Origin: Glutamicibacter nicotianae
Lineage (GTDB): Bacteria > Actinomycetota > Actinomycetes > Actinomycetales > Micrococcaceae
DNA: 40,992 nt
Reading direction: 5' to 3'
Assembly: GCF_006539525.1 (NCBI RefSeq)
Contig: NZ_BJNE01000019.1
Span: forward strand, 1-40,992
Numbering within the stretch: the first letter of the stretch is position 1; the number at the start of each line of letters is the position of its first letter. Positions 8,365 to 16,174 of this stretch are shown one piece after another. The notes beneath the pieces were generated by a model. It was not told the DNA's origin. It saw only the letters and a list, made by a program, of their open reading frames with translations, and ran no database searches. A program made the position numbers and the translations under genes.

Positions 8365-10196
8365 CGGGAAACCTCCGAGGTGGCTGGCTGCTCTTCGTCG
8401 TCCAGGCTGGCGATGACGAAACGGTAATGCTCATTGGTGCTCAGCAGATGGGTGTGGCTGCCCACCGCATCGATGCGGCCATCGCGCAGCAATGCGACCC
8501 GGTCGGCGAGCATCACGGTTGAGGGCCGATGCGCCACGATCAGCGTGGTGGTCCCGGCCAGCACGTCGCGCAGCCGCTCGGTGACCAGTTCCTCGGTGCG
8601 CACATCCAGGGCCGACAGCGGGTCGTCGAGGACCAGGACGCTCGGGCGTGCCGCGATGGCACGGGCCAGGGCGATGCGCTGGCGTTGCCCGCCGGAGAGC
8701 GAAAGGCCCTCCTCGCCGATCAGGGTGTCCACCCCGTCGGGCAGGGCATAGGCGAACTGCGCCTGGGCGACGTCCAATGCTTCTGCAAGCAGCGCTTCGC
8801 GCTGCCGCTCATCGAGGTGTTCCGGTGCGCCGAGCAGCACATTGCCGCGGATGCTGGTGGAGAACAAGGTGGTGTCCTCGAAAGCCACGGCGATTTCCGC
8901 TCGCAGCTGCTCAAGGTCCCAGTCCTTGACGTCCTGGCCATGGACCAGCACCTTGCCGGCGGTGGCTTCGTGCAGGCGCGGCACCAGGTTCAGCAAGGTG
9001 GACTTGCCCGAACCGGTGATGCCCACCAGGGCCATGGTTTCCCCGGGGCGGATTTCCAGATTGATGTCGGCCAGGATCGGCCGGTGGGTGCCGGCGGTAT
9101 CAGGGTAGGCGAAGCGCACATGCTCCAGCTTCATGCTGCCATCGCGTTCTGCCGGGATCTGCGGCTGTGCGGGGGAGGCGATGTCGTTGATTGAATCCAT
9201 CACTTCGAAATGCCGGTCCAGGGCAGTTTTGGTGCTCAGCGTCATGCCCAGCAGCATGCCCATGCCTTCGACGGGGCCGGCGATGACCGCGGCGATCGCG
9301 AAATAGGCCACCAGCGAGCCGACGCTCAACGTGCCGTTGGCGACCTGGGCAAGGCCGATGACCAAGCCGATGCCCAGAATGGTTTCGGGGACGGCTACGA
9401 CGGTGAGCAGGAAGCTGGCCAGCGTCTTGGCCTTGGTGATTTCGGTTTCCTGCAGGGACTTGGCCTGGGCGTTGAAGCCCTCGTAGACGTGTGGCCCGCG
9501 GCCAAAAGCCTTGATGACCCGGATGCCGTGCACGGATTCTTCCACGGCGGTGGCCAGGTCGCCGGCCTGGTCCTGGCTGCGCCGGCTGGCGGCCCGGTAG
9601 TCGTTGCGGAAGCGGTAGGCCTTGATGGCAATCGGGATGGAACCCAGCAGGTAGAGCAATCCCAGGATCCACGAATGGGTGAACATTAGCACCAGGCCGG
9701 TGACGACGGTGACGGTTTCAACTACCAGCATCATCGCGCCGAAGGCGAGCCAGCGGCGCAAGAGGGACAGGTCCGACATGGACCGGGAGAGCAGCTGTCC
9801 CGAGCCCCAGCGTTCGTGAAATGCCACAGGCAGGCGTTGCAGGTGCTTGTAGAAGCGGATGCGCATCTGCGCTTCAAGGCCTGCTGCGGGGTTCAGCACG
9901 AATTGGCGGCGCAGGAAGATCAGCAGCGCTTCGACGAAGCCCAGCGCGGCGATGATGCCGACGGAAATCCACACTTCCGAGGCCGCTCCATCACGCTGCA
10001 GCACGACGTTCACCAGCCAGGCGAGGACCTGTGGGATGGCCAGGGCGACAATGCCTGCTCCGAGCGCGCAGAGGAAACCGCAAAAGAGCCGAGGGAAGAT
10101 CGGCTTGACGAAGGGAGCGAGACGCTTCAGTGTTGCAGTGAGCGGGACCGGATCATTGGATCCATTCGGTTGAGCCTGAGCCACGGTACCCCGCAT
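8361..10196 (-). CDS. ABC exporter half-transporter with the degenerate nucleotide-binding domain
   Basis: The 611-residue product is an exporter-type transmembrane domain followed by a nucleotide-binding domain with Walker A LVGITGSGKST, canonical signature SLSGGQRQRIALARA, Walker B SVLVLDDPLSALD and H-loop IVAHRPST. After Walker B it has Asp where an active ATPase has Glu, a hallmark of the degenerate partner in heterodimeric exporters such as TM287/288. Its intact SGGQ signature would complete the active site formed with the 602-residue partner. The ATG at 10194-10196 has only a weak ribosome site. A sigma-70-like promoter lies just upstream. Confidence 0.92.
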   Translation of the reverse strand: MRGTVAQAQPNGSNDPVPLTATLKRLAPFVKPIFPRLFCGFLCALGAGIVALAIPQVLAWLVNVVLQRDGAASEVWISVGIIAALGFVEALLIFLRRQFVLNPAAGLEAQMRIRFYKHLQRLPVAFHERWGSGQLLSRSMSDLSLLRRWLAFGAMMLVVETVTVVTGLVLMFTHSWILGLLYLLGSIPIAIKAYRFRNDYRAASRRSQDQAGDLATAVEESVHGIRVIKAFGRGPHVYEGFNAQAKSLQETEITKAKTLASFLLTVVAVPETILGIGLVIGLAQVANGTLSVGSLVAYFAIAAVIAGPVEGMGMLLGMTLSTKTALDRHFEVMDSINDIASPAQPQIPAERDGSMKLEHVRFAYPDTAGTHRPILADINLEIRPGETMALVGITGSGKSTLLNLVPRLHEATAGKVLVHGQDVKDWDLEQLRAEIAVAFEDTTLFSTSIRGNVLLGAPEHLDERQREALLAEALDVAQAQFAYALPDGVDTLIGEEGLSLSGGQRQRIALARAIAARPSVLVLDDPLSALDVRTEELVTERLRDVLAGTTTLIVAHRPSTVMLADRVALLRDGRIDAVGSHTHLLSTNEHYRFVIASLDDEEQPATSEVSR

Positions 10197-10221
10197 TCAT
10201 CCAGAAGTTCGACAGAGCTAC

Positions 10222-10251
10222 AGACTACCGGCAGTAGTTGGGATAATTCAA
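10222..10251 (-). promoter_or_regulatory. Candidate promoter of the ABC exporter operon
   Basis: On the minus strand TTGAAT (10246-10251) and TAGTCT (10222-10227) are separated by 18 bp, giving a leader of about 20 nt before the ATG at 10196. Confidence 0.45.
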
Positions 10252-10300
10252 TCAATGCGCCACTTTGGGAAAGAAGTGCTTCACAATGGATGCTAATAAT

Positions 10301-10335
10301 CCCCGGCCGAGCACCAGCAAGGTGCTAGACCGGGG
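10301..10335 (-). terminator. Terminator of the metallophosphoesterase gene
   Basis: CCCCGG and CCGGGG enclose an inner AGCACC/GGTGCT stem with loop AGCAA. On the minus strand the stem is followed by ATTATTAG. It starts 23 nt past the stop codon. Confidence 0.75.
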
Positions 10336-10358
10336 ATGATCTGGAAGAATTTCCTGCT

Positions 10359-11312
10359 TTAGCCGCGGGCCGCCAGGGTGACCAGCACGGCCTCCGGCGG
10401 GCAGGCGAAGCGGATCGGGGCGAAGCGCGAGGTGCCGATGCCGGCGGAAACATTCAACGGAACGGTGTTGCCGTTGTAGTCCCAATCGGTCAAGCCGCGG
10501 GCACGCCAAGTCGGCAGGTCGCAGTTGGAGACCAATGCGCCGTACCCGGGGATGCAAACCTGGCCGCCATGGGTGTGGCCGGCGAAAATGACATCGGCCT
10601 GCGCCTCGGTGAATTGGTCCAGGACCCGCTGGTAGGGCGCGTGGGTGAGCGCGATCCGCACGTGGGGCGCCTGGTTGCTGGAGGAGGACCCGCGCGGCCA
10701 GCCCGCGAAGTGGTCGAGATCGAGGTGCGGATCATCGACTCCTGAAAGGTCCAGGCGCAGGCCGTTGAGCACGGTGGAATGCGCGCGGTTGGACATATTG
10801 ATCCAGCCGGCGCTGCCGAAGGCACGGTGCATCTCTTCGAACGGCAGCTTGTCGCGGGAGGCTGGACTGGGGGTTCCGGTTGAGGGAGCCAAGTACTTGA
10901 ACGGGTTCTTCAGCTTCGGAGCGTAATAGCAGTTCGAGCCGGGAACGAACGCGCCGGGGAAAGCCATCAGCGGTTCCAGCGCCTTGATCAGGGCCGGTAC
11001 GCCCTTGCGGTGGCTGAGGTTGTCGCCGGTGTTGATGACGAAGTCGGGCTCCAGATCTGCCAGGCTGCGCAGCCACCGGGTTTTGGCTTCCTGCCCCGGA
11101 ACCATGTGGATGTCCGACAGGTGCAGGACCTTGATGTCGCCGTATCCGCGCGGCAGGACCTTGAGCGTCTCATGGCGCAGCCCGAACTTCTGGGCCTCCA
11201 GCATGCCGTAGCCCACCAATGCGCCGCCGATGGCCAGGGCGCCGCTGGCGGCAAGTGCCGCCGTGCCACTGGCATGGCGCAACGCCGAAACGAAATTATT
11301 CTGTTCAACCAT
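10359..11312 (-). CDS. Membrane-anchored calcineurin-like metallophosphoesterase (YaeI-type)
   Basis: The 317-residue product has one N-terminal membrane segment (about residues 16-36) followed by a calcineurin-like domain. Metal-binding motifs are all present: HLSDIH (DxH), NTGDN (GD-N), LTHAP and AGHTHGGQ. Members of this group hydrolyse phosphoester bonds, often in lipid or cell-wall precursors at the membrane face; the substrate here is not known. The gene lies next to the class A PBP, as Rv3683 lies next to ponA2 (Rv3682) in mycobacteria, so an envelope role is plausible. A hairpin closes it downstream. Confidence 0.9.
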   Translation of the reverse strand: MVEQNNFVSALRHASGTAALAASGALAIGGALVGYGMLEAQKFGLRHETLKVLPRGYGDIKVLHLSDIHMVPGQEAKTRWLRSLADLEPDFVINTGDNLSHRKGVPALIKALEPLMAFPGAFVPGSNCYYAPKLKNPFKYLAPSTGTPSPASRDKLPFEEMHRAFGSAGWINMSNRAHSTVLNGLRLDLSGVDDPHLDLDHFAGWPRGSSSSNQAPHVRIALTHAPYQRVLDQFTEAQADVIFAGHTHGGQVCIPGYGALVSNCDLPTWRARGLTDWDYNGNTVPLNVSAGIGTSRFAPIRFACPPEAVLVTLAARG

Positions 11313-11349
11313 GACTTCTATGCCATCGTCCTTTCAAGCCCTGAGGCCG

Positions 11350-11361
11350 CTTCAGCTGAAG
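11350..11361. repeat. Perfect palindrome upstream of the metallophosphoesterase gene
   Basis: CTTCAGCTGAAG is a 12-bp perfect palindrome, 38 bp before the ATG, in the short space between the ponA2 terminator and this gene. It may be an operator; chance is not excluded. Confidence 0.25.
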
Positions 11362-11384
11362 TTCTCCTATGCCAATCTAAACCG

Positions 11385-11420
11385 GAAGGCCGCGTTCAAC
11401 CAAAGTTGAACGCGGCCTTC
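11385..11420 (-). terminator. Terminator of the ponA2-type gene
   Basis: A perfect 16-bp stem (11385-11400 with 11405-11420) with loop CAAA starts 12 nt beyond the stop; GGTTTAG follows on the minus strand. It separates the PBP gene from the metallophosphoesterase gene. Confidence 0.85.
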
Positions 11421-11432
11421 GCAGCTCACGGG

Positions 11433-13748
11433 CTAGTCGTCGGACTTATTGCCGTTTCCGTTGCCGTTTCCGTTTCCATTGCCGTTGTCGTTTCCCCGGC
11501 CAATGTCGCGGGCGTCAGGCTTCGAGGAGGATTCTTCCTTCGGCTTGGAATCGTCCGTCGACTCTTCCTTGTCATTGTCCTTCTCATCCGAGTCGGACTT
11601 GGAATCCTCTTCTTCCTTCGGCTTTGGTGGAGGCGGCTGGCGGCGGGCCGAACCGAAGCTGTTGCGCTCGTATTCGTGCACAGCCTCTTCCATGAAGTCG
11701 ACCCAGAGCGGGGCGGCGTAGGTCGAGGAGTCGACCATCCATGGCGCCTTTTCGTCGTTGATCATCGCACCGTGCATCTCGTTCTTTTCGGTTGCGGCCT
11801 TGCCTTCCAGGCGGCCTACCCAAGCAGCGGTGGAAATGCCGGTGGTGTAGCCGACGAACCAGGTCGAGGTGGCGTAGTCGTTGGTACCGGTCTTGCCGGC
11901 GATCGGACCGTCGACCCGCCCCTTGGACACGCGCTTGGTGGCGATCTTCTGCAGCGTGCCGTTCAGGTCGGCGATGTAGGTCGGGTCGACCTGCTGGGAG
12001 CAGGTCTCCTTCTTGACCTTGTATTCGTTGCCGTCCTTGTCGGATACACCGGTGATGGCGCGTGGTTCGCAGTACTCGCCCTTGTTGGCGAACGCCGCAA
12101 AGGCTGCAGCCTGGGACAGCGGGGTGATTTCTGCAGCGCCCAGGATGAACGACGGGTTTGCTGGGCTGATTGGAGCTGGTCCGCCCTTGGCACCATGATC
12201 GAGCAGCCCCAATTTCTTGGTGTAGTCGGCGATGGTGCACAGGTCGGTCTTGTACGCTTCCTGGACGGTCGCGGTGTTAATCGACCAGTACAGGCCGGTG
12301 TCCACAGTCATCGAGCGGTAGAAGCCGGGGGAAGCGTTCTTCGGGGTCCAGTCAGCGGTGTAGGTGGTGCCGCCGGGCAGGCAGGAGGCCTTCCACTTGT
12401 TGCCGGCAGTGAAGTGCTGCTTCTTGGCATTGATCTTCTCGTACATGCGGTTGCCTTCAGCAAGCCAACCCAGCGTGGTGTACGGCTTCATGGTCGAACC
12501 GCCCTGGAAGCCGCCAGCACCGCCGAGCGCACGTGGTACTGCGAAGTTGTAGTAGGTGTTCTTGCCCGAGTTCTTGATTTCCGGACCGTAGGTGGTGTTC
12601 TGCGCCATGGTCAGGATCTTGCCGGTGCCCGGCTCGACCGAAACGATGGAGGAGTAGATGTCAGTGTTGGACTTGGCATCTGGGTCAATGGCCTTCGCAG
12701 CGTCCTTGGCAGCCTTCTTGTTCAGCTTGCTGTTCAGGGTGGTCTTGACAGTCAGGCCCCCGCGGTACAGCAGGTTTTCGCGATCTTCCTTGGTCTTGCC
12801 ATAGGTGTCATCGGCAAGGATCAAGTTGGTGACGTAGTCGCAGAAGTAGGCATTTTCCTTGGCCGCGGTGCAGCCGGAAGGCGAGATGCTCGGATCCAGT
12901 TCAAGATCCGACTTGACTGCCTGGTCGTATTCCTTCTTGGTGATCGCGCCGGTGCGGTACATGTTGCCCAGCACCTTGTTGCGGCGATCGATGGAACGCT
13001 CAGGGTTGTTGATCGGGTTGTAGACGTTAGGCAGCTGGACCATGCCGGCAAGCATGGCAGACTGCTGCAAGTTCAAGTCCTTGGCGTCGACCGAATAGAA
13101 GCGCTGAGCGGCAGCCTGCACGCCATACTCGCGACCCGAGAGGAGGACCAGGTTCAGGTAGCCCTCCAGGATCTCGTCCTTGGACATTTCCTTTTCGATA
13201 GCCACCGCGTACTTCAGTTCGCGGATCTTGTCCGCATAATCCTTCTGGCCGGAGACGGTGGATTCTTCCGAACCAGTGAGCACCTGGTTGTTCACCAGCA
13301 GGTTGTTGACGTACTGCTGGGTCAAGGTGGAAGCGCCAGAGCGGCTCGAGGAGGTGAGGTTGCCGACAACTGCACGGGCGATGCCCTTGGGGTCGATGCC
13401 CTTGTGCTCGTAGAAACGCTCGTCTTCCACCGAGATGATCGCCTTGCGCATGTTCGGCGAGATGTCATCTAGCTTCACAGGCTGGCGATTTTGCTGGTAG
13501 AAGGTCGCAATCGTCTTGCCATCCGCGTCAAGGATCGTGGAAGGCTCCGGGATAGGGAGCTTCTCGAACGAGCTCGGGAGCGCGCTGACGATGTTGTTAC
13601 CAGTGGTCAAACCGGTTTTAGCGATAGCTGCAATGGGCACGAGCATGCCTGCTGCGAGCACACCACACAGGGCACTGATTCCGAAGAATGCAACGACTTT
13701 TCCCAGAGTGGTAGCTGTATCAAAAAAGGGGGACTTCTTGGCTGCCAT
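11433..13748 (-). CDS. Class A penicillin-binding protein, bifunctional transglycosylase/transpeptidase (PonA2-type)
   Basis: The enzyme polymerises and cross-links peptidoglycan outside the membrane. The 771-residue product has a membrane anchor at about 17-45. The glycosyltransferase domain contains EDERFYEHKG (catalytic Glu108) and a GASTLTQQYV motif. The transpeptidase domain has STMK (Ser418), SIN (489-491) and KTG (619-621). From about residue 703 the tail is proline-rich, then highly charged, and ends in a (Gly-Asn)n run; no PASTA domain is seen. The frame opens at 13808, but ATG at 13746-13748 begins MAAKKSPFFD and has a leaderless -10 box 7 nt upstream. The neighbours match the mycobacterial ponA2 locus. 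Confidence 0.94.
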   Translation of the reverse strand: MAAKKSPFFDTATTLGKVVAFFGISALCGVLAAGMLVPIAAIAKTGLTTGNNIVSALPSSFEKLPIPEPSTILDADGKTIATFYQQNRQPVKLDDISPNMRKAIISVEDERFYEHKGIDPKGIARAVVGNLTSSSRSGASTLTQQYVNNLLVNNQVLTGSEESTVSGQKDYADKIRELKYAVAIEKEMSKDEILEGYLNLVLLSGREYGVQAAAQRFYSVDAKDLNLQQSAMLAGMVQLPNVYNPINNPERSIDRRNKVLGNMYRTGAITKKEYDQAVKSDLELDPSISPSGCTAAKENAYFCDYVTNLILADDTYGKTKEDRENLLYRGGLTVKTTLNSKLNKKAAKDAAKAIDPDAKSNTDIYSSIVSVEPGTGKILTMAQNTTYGPEIKNSGKNTYYNFAVPRALGGAGGFQGGSTMKPYTTLGWLAEGNRMYEKINAKKQHFTAGNKWKASCLPGGTTYTADWTPKNASPGFYRSMTVDTGLYWSINTATVQEAYKTDLCTIADYTKKLGLLDHGAKGGPAPISPANPSFILGAAEITPLSQAAAFAAFANKGEYCEPRAITGVSDKDGNEYKVKKETCSQQVDPTYIADLNGTLQKIATKRVSKGRVDGPIAGKTGTNDYATSTWFVGYTTGISTAAWVGRLEGKAATEKNEMHGAMINDEKAPWMVDSSTYAAPLWVDFMEEAVHEYERNSFGSARRQPPPPKPKEEEDSKSDSDEKDNDKEESTDDSKPKEESSSKPDARDIGRGNDNGNGNGNGNGNGNKSDD
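11445..11495 (-). repeat. Short tandem repeat encoding the (Gly-Asn)n tail of the PBP
   Basis: A tandem 6-bp/12-bp repeat (variants of GTTTCC and GTTGCC) encodes alternating Gly and Asn near the C-terminus of the PBP. Such repeats can vary in copy number between strains. Confidence 0.7.
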
Positions 13749-13755
13749 ACCCACT

Positions 13756-13761
13756 AGTTTA
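13756..13761 (-). promoter_or_regulatory. -10 element of a leaderless promoter for the PBP gene
   Basis: TAAACT on the minus strand lies 7 nt before the ATG at 13748. It faces the DUF4177 promoter. Confidence 0.6.
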
Positions 13762-13772
13762 CAAGGACGCGC

Positions 13773-13778
13773 TAACGT
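13773..13778 (+). promoter_or_regulatory. -10 element of a leaderless promoter for the DUF4177 gene
   Basis: TAACGT lies 7 nt before the ATG at 13786. The divergent -10 boxes are only 11 bp apart. Confidence 0.6.
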
Positions 13779-13785
13779 ATCGAGT

Positions 13786-13941
13786 ATGACTAAATGGGAA
13801 TACGCCACTTTGCCGCTTTTGATTCACGCTACGAAGCAGATTTTGGACCAGTGGGGTGATGACGGCTGGGAGCTGGTAACCGTCGTTCCTGGCCCCAATG
13901 GCTCATCTCCAGTGGCCTACATGAAGCGTCCGAAAGTCTAA
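13786..13941 (+). CDS. DUF4177-type small protein
   Basis: The 51-residue product begins MTKWEYATLPLLIHATKQIL and continues DQWGDDGWELVTVVPGP, a pattern typical of small actinobacterial DUF4177 proteins (WEY near the start, DGWELV in the middle). The function is unknown. An annotated counterpart sits beside ridA in mycobacteria (Rv3678A, from memory). A leaderless -10 box is 7 nt upstream. ridA follows after 32 bp, so the two are probably co-transcribed. A longer frame reaching back into the PBP gene is not supported. Confidence 0.85.
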   Translation: MTKWEYATLPLLIHATKQILDQWGDDGWELVTVVPGPNGSSPVAYMKRPKV

Positions 13942-13973
13942 CGGGCAACAACATCTACTGAAGGAGAAATCCC

Positions 13974-14450
13974 ATGCAAGAAGCTACTTCCTCGCGTGTC
14001 GAGGCTCGCCTGGCCGAGCTTGGCCATGCCTTGCCAGCCGTGGCAAAACCGGTTGCGGCGTACCTGCCTGCCGTTACTTCCGGCAACTACGTTTACACCT
14101 CCGGTCAGCTTCCGTTGATTAAGGGTGAACTCACAGCGGTTGGAAAGGTTGGCGCCGAAGTTTCAGCCGAGGAAGCAAAGGCCCAGGCACAGACCGCCGC
14201 GCTCAACGCGCTGGCAGCCATCAAGGCGGAAATTGGTGATCTAGATCGCATTAAGCGCATCGTGAAGGTTGTCGGTTTCGTGTCGTCGGCACCGGACTTC
14301 ACCGGACAGCCAGGAGTCATCAACGGAGCCTCCGAATTCTTCGGCGAAGTTCTCGGCGATGCAGGCCTGCATGCACGTTCGGCCGTCGGCGTAGCCGTAC
14401 TGCCGCTGGATGCACCTGTCGAGGTTGAGGTCATCGCCGAATTTGAGTAA
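13974..14450 (+). CDS. RidA family protein (YjgF/YER057c/UK114)
   Basis: RidA proteins are small trimeric enzymes, several of which hydrolyse reactive enamine/imine intermediates from pyridoxal-phosphate enzymes. The 158-residue product has the typical start VEARLAELGHALP, the conserved YVYTSGQLP segment and the C-terminal ARSAVGVAVLPLDAPVEVE. The usual substrate-binding Arg is replaced in context by R of HARSAVG, as in the longer actinobacterial subgroup, so true RidA activity is uncertain. AAGGAG lies just before the ATG. It follows the DUF4177 gene and ends 14 nt before a very stable hairpin. Confidence 0.9.
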   Translation: MQEATSSRVEARLAELGHALPAVAKPVAAYLPAVTSGNYVYTSGQLPLIKGELTAVGKVGAEVSAEEAKAQAQTAALNALAAIKAEIGDLDRIKRIVKVVGFVSSAPDFTGQPGVINGASEFFGEVLGDAGLHARSAVGVAVLPLDAPVEVEVIAEFE

Positions 14451-14464
14451 TTCAGGCCAGTTTC

Positions 14465-14510
14465 CCGCTGCGCGGTCCCGACGGGCTTTCCCGTCGGGAC
14501 CGCGCAGCGG
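14465..14510 (+). terminator. 21-bp perfect hairpin between ridA and the Nudix gene
   Basis: Positions 14465-14485 pair without mismatch with 14490-14510 around loop CTTT. It begins 14 nt past the ridA stop, as a terminator would, but ends one base before the predicted start codon of the next gene. Confidence 0.8.
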
Positions 14511-14511
14511 C

Positions 14512-15426
14512 ATGGTTCGACGGCTCTTCGACCTGCCGCCGCATCAGATTGCCACCGCCGAAAACTGGTTCTCTTTCGGTTCGCGCACCCCGCGTACCCC
14601 GCGGCGAGCGTCCTCTGTGTGCCTTGTGAGGGATTCCTCCCACGGTGTGGAAACCTACCTGACTTATCGCCCTGGGGGCTCTCCTCTGGGCAACGTAGCC
14701 TTCCCGGGCGGCAGCCATGAGACGAGCGACCGTGCCACCTACCAATGGTTCGGCCCGAGCCTGTCCCAGTGGTCCAAGCGCATGGACTTGCTGGATCAGC
14801 AGCTGGTCCAGGCCTATCTTGTTTGCGCCATTCGCGAGCTCTTCGAAGAGACCGGGATCCTGCTGGCCGGAACAGACGAGCAATCCGTCGTTGAAATGAC
14901 CGATGCCGAAGACTGGATGACCGCCCGTGAAGCCATCGCCGGACAAGATCTTGCCTTTGACGAATTCCTGCGCCGCCGCGGACTCGGTTTGCGTACCGAC
15001 CTTCTGCGTCCTGTATCTCACTGGCTCAATCCGAACTTTGCCCTGCGCCGCTTCGACACCTGGTACTTCACCGCCACCGTGCCGAACCGCCAGGAAGCCT
15101 CATTGCTGCGTGGCAAAGGAAAATGGGGACGTTGGTCTGCTGCCGGAGACATCTTGGCAAAGCGCGGCACCAGCGAGCTGGGGGACAGCATTGGCCAACC
15201 CAACACGGTGAACCTCACGCTCTCGGAGATCAGCTACCCGGCGGTGGAAATGATCCTGGAAGCCATGGCGGAAGCCAACGGAGTGATCGCCTACCTCTCG
15301 CGGGCGCGATCGCTGAACCTCAAGCATCCGGATCTGCTGGTGCGCGATGGAATCTACTACCTGGAAGTCCTGGGATCCATCAGCGCCGAGTCCTCCCGGC
15401 CGTGGCAGACCACTGCCGGGCACTGA
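14512..15426 (+). CDS. Nudix hydrolase with a NUDT19-like insertion in the Nudix box
   Basis: The 304-residue product has the two halves of a Nudix box separated by an unusually long stretch: GNVAFPGG at 60-67 and RELFEETG at 108-115. A standard box has 13 residues between the second Gly and the Arg; here there are about 40. The same arrangement occurs in mammalian NUDT19 (RP2p), which cleaves CoA and its esters, so a CoA- or nucleotide-diphosphate substrate is possible but not shown. The ATG at 14512 directly follows the 21-bp hairpin, with no visible ribosome site; the frame stays open back into ridA (14410) without a better start. It is convergent with crp, with a shared terminator. Confidence 0.85.
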   Translation: MVRRLFDLPPHQIATAENWFSFGSRTPRTPRRASSVCLVRDSSHGVETYLTYRPGGSPLGNVAFPGGSHETSDRATYQWFGPSLSQWSKRMDLLDQQLVQAYLVCAIRELFEETGILLAGTDEQSVVEMTDAEDWMTAREAIAGQDLAFDEFLRRRGLGLRTDLLRPVSHWLNPNFALRRFDTWYFTATVPNRQEASLLRGKGKWGRWSAAGDILAKRGTSELGDSIGQPNTVNLTLSEISYPAVEMILEAMAEANGVIAYLSRARSLNLKHPDLLVRDGIYYLEVLGSISAESSRPWQTTAGH

Positions 15427-15446
15427 GCACACTGCTTAAAACACAA

Positions 15447-15479
15447 CAGGCCGAAAATCTTCTGAGGATTTTCGGCCTG
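15447..15479. terminator. Shared terminator between the Nudix gene and crp
   Basis: A perfect 13-bp stem (CAGGCCGAAAATC with its complement) with loop TTCTGAG lies between the convergent stops. On the minus strand it is followed by TTGTGTTTT, making it strongest for crp. Confidence 0.8.
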
Positions 15480-15496
15480 AAATGCTTTGTCGTGCT

Positions 15497-16174
15497 TTAG
15501 CGCGAACGCTGGCGCAGGCGCTGGATGTCCAGGATCACGACGGCGCGTGCTTCCAGGCGCAGCCAGCCGCGCTGGACGAACTCGGCCAGAGCCTTGTTCA
15601 CGGTTTCGCGGGAAGCACCAACCAGCTGAGCCAGCTCTTCCTGAGTCAGTTCGTGGGCAACCAGGATGCCGTCGGTAGCCGGGCGGCCGAAACGGTCAGC
15701 CAGGTCCAGCAGCGCCTTGGCAACGCGGCCAGGAACGTCAGAGAAGACCAGATCGGCCAGGGACTCATTGGTGCGACGCAGACGTGCAGCCAGAGCCTGC
15801 AGCAGCTGGATCGAGACCTCAGGGGAGTTCAGGATAGCCTTGCGCATGTTCTCGTGGCTCAGGCCAGCCAGGCGGGTCTCCGACACGGCGGTGGCGGTAG
15901 CGTTGCGTGGGTGTGGATCGAACAAGGCCATTTCGCCAAACAGTTCGCCCGGGCCAAGAACAGCAATCAGGTTCTCGCGACCATCCGAAGAGGTGCGGCC
16001 GAGCTTGATCTTGCCAGAAACGATGAAGTACAGACGGTCACCCTGATCGCCTTCACGGAACACCGATGCACCGCGGGACAGATCAACCTCGGTCAATTCT
16101 TCGGTTAGCGCGGCGAAAACTTCATCACCAAGCGACGCAAACAGTGGCGCGCGACGCAGTACCTCGATATCCAT
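15497..16174 (-). CDS. crp: Crp/Fnr-family transcription regulator (GlxR/Crp orthologue)
   Basis: The 225-residue product MDIEVLRRAPLFASLGDEVF has the N-terminal cyclic-nucleotide-binding beta-roll, with GELFGEMALFDPHPRNATATA as the phosphate-binding cassette. The C-terminal winged helix contains ELTQEELAQLVGASRETVNK; the recognition helix SRETVNK fits binding to TGTGA-N6-TCACA sites. Orthologues (GlxR, Rv3676) are global regulators of carbon metabolism. The frame opens with TTG at 16189, but ATG at 16172-16174 has a strong AGGAGA ribosome site. A near-consensus Crp site lies 58 bp upstream, suggesting autoregulation. Its neighbours match the mycobacterial crp locus. Confidence 0.95.
   Translation of the reverse strand: MDIEVLRRAPLFASLGDEVFAALTEELTEVDLSRGASVFREGDQGDRLYFIVSGKIKLGRTSSDGRENLIAVLGPGELFGEMALFDPHPRNATATAVSETRLAGLSHENMRKAILNSPEVSIQLLQALAARLRRTNESLADLVFSDVPGRVAKALLDLADRFGRPATDGILVAHELTQEELAQLVGASRETVNKALAEFVQRGWLRLEARAVVILDIQRLRQRSR

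Noticed and set aside
11010-13472. 820-residue open frame antisense to the PBP gene
   Set aside because: Shadow of codon bias in a well-supported gene; no recognisable domain or start signal.
14410-14511. Upstream extension of the Nudix frame through the hairpin into ridA
   Set aside because: The extension encodes an arginine/serine/proline-rich stretch produced by the inverted repeat and has no family similarity.
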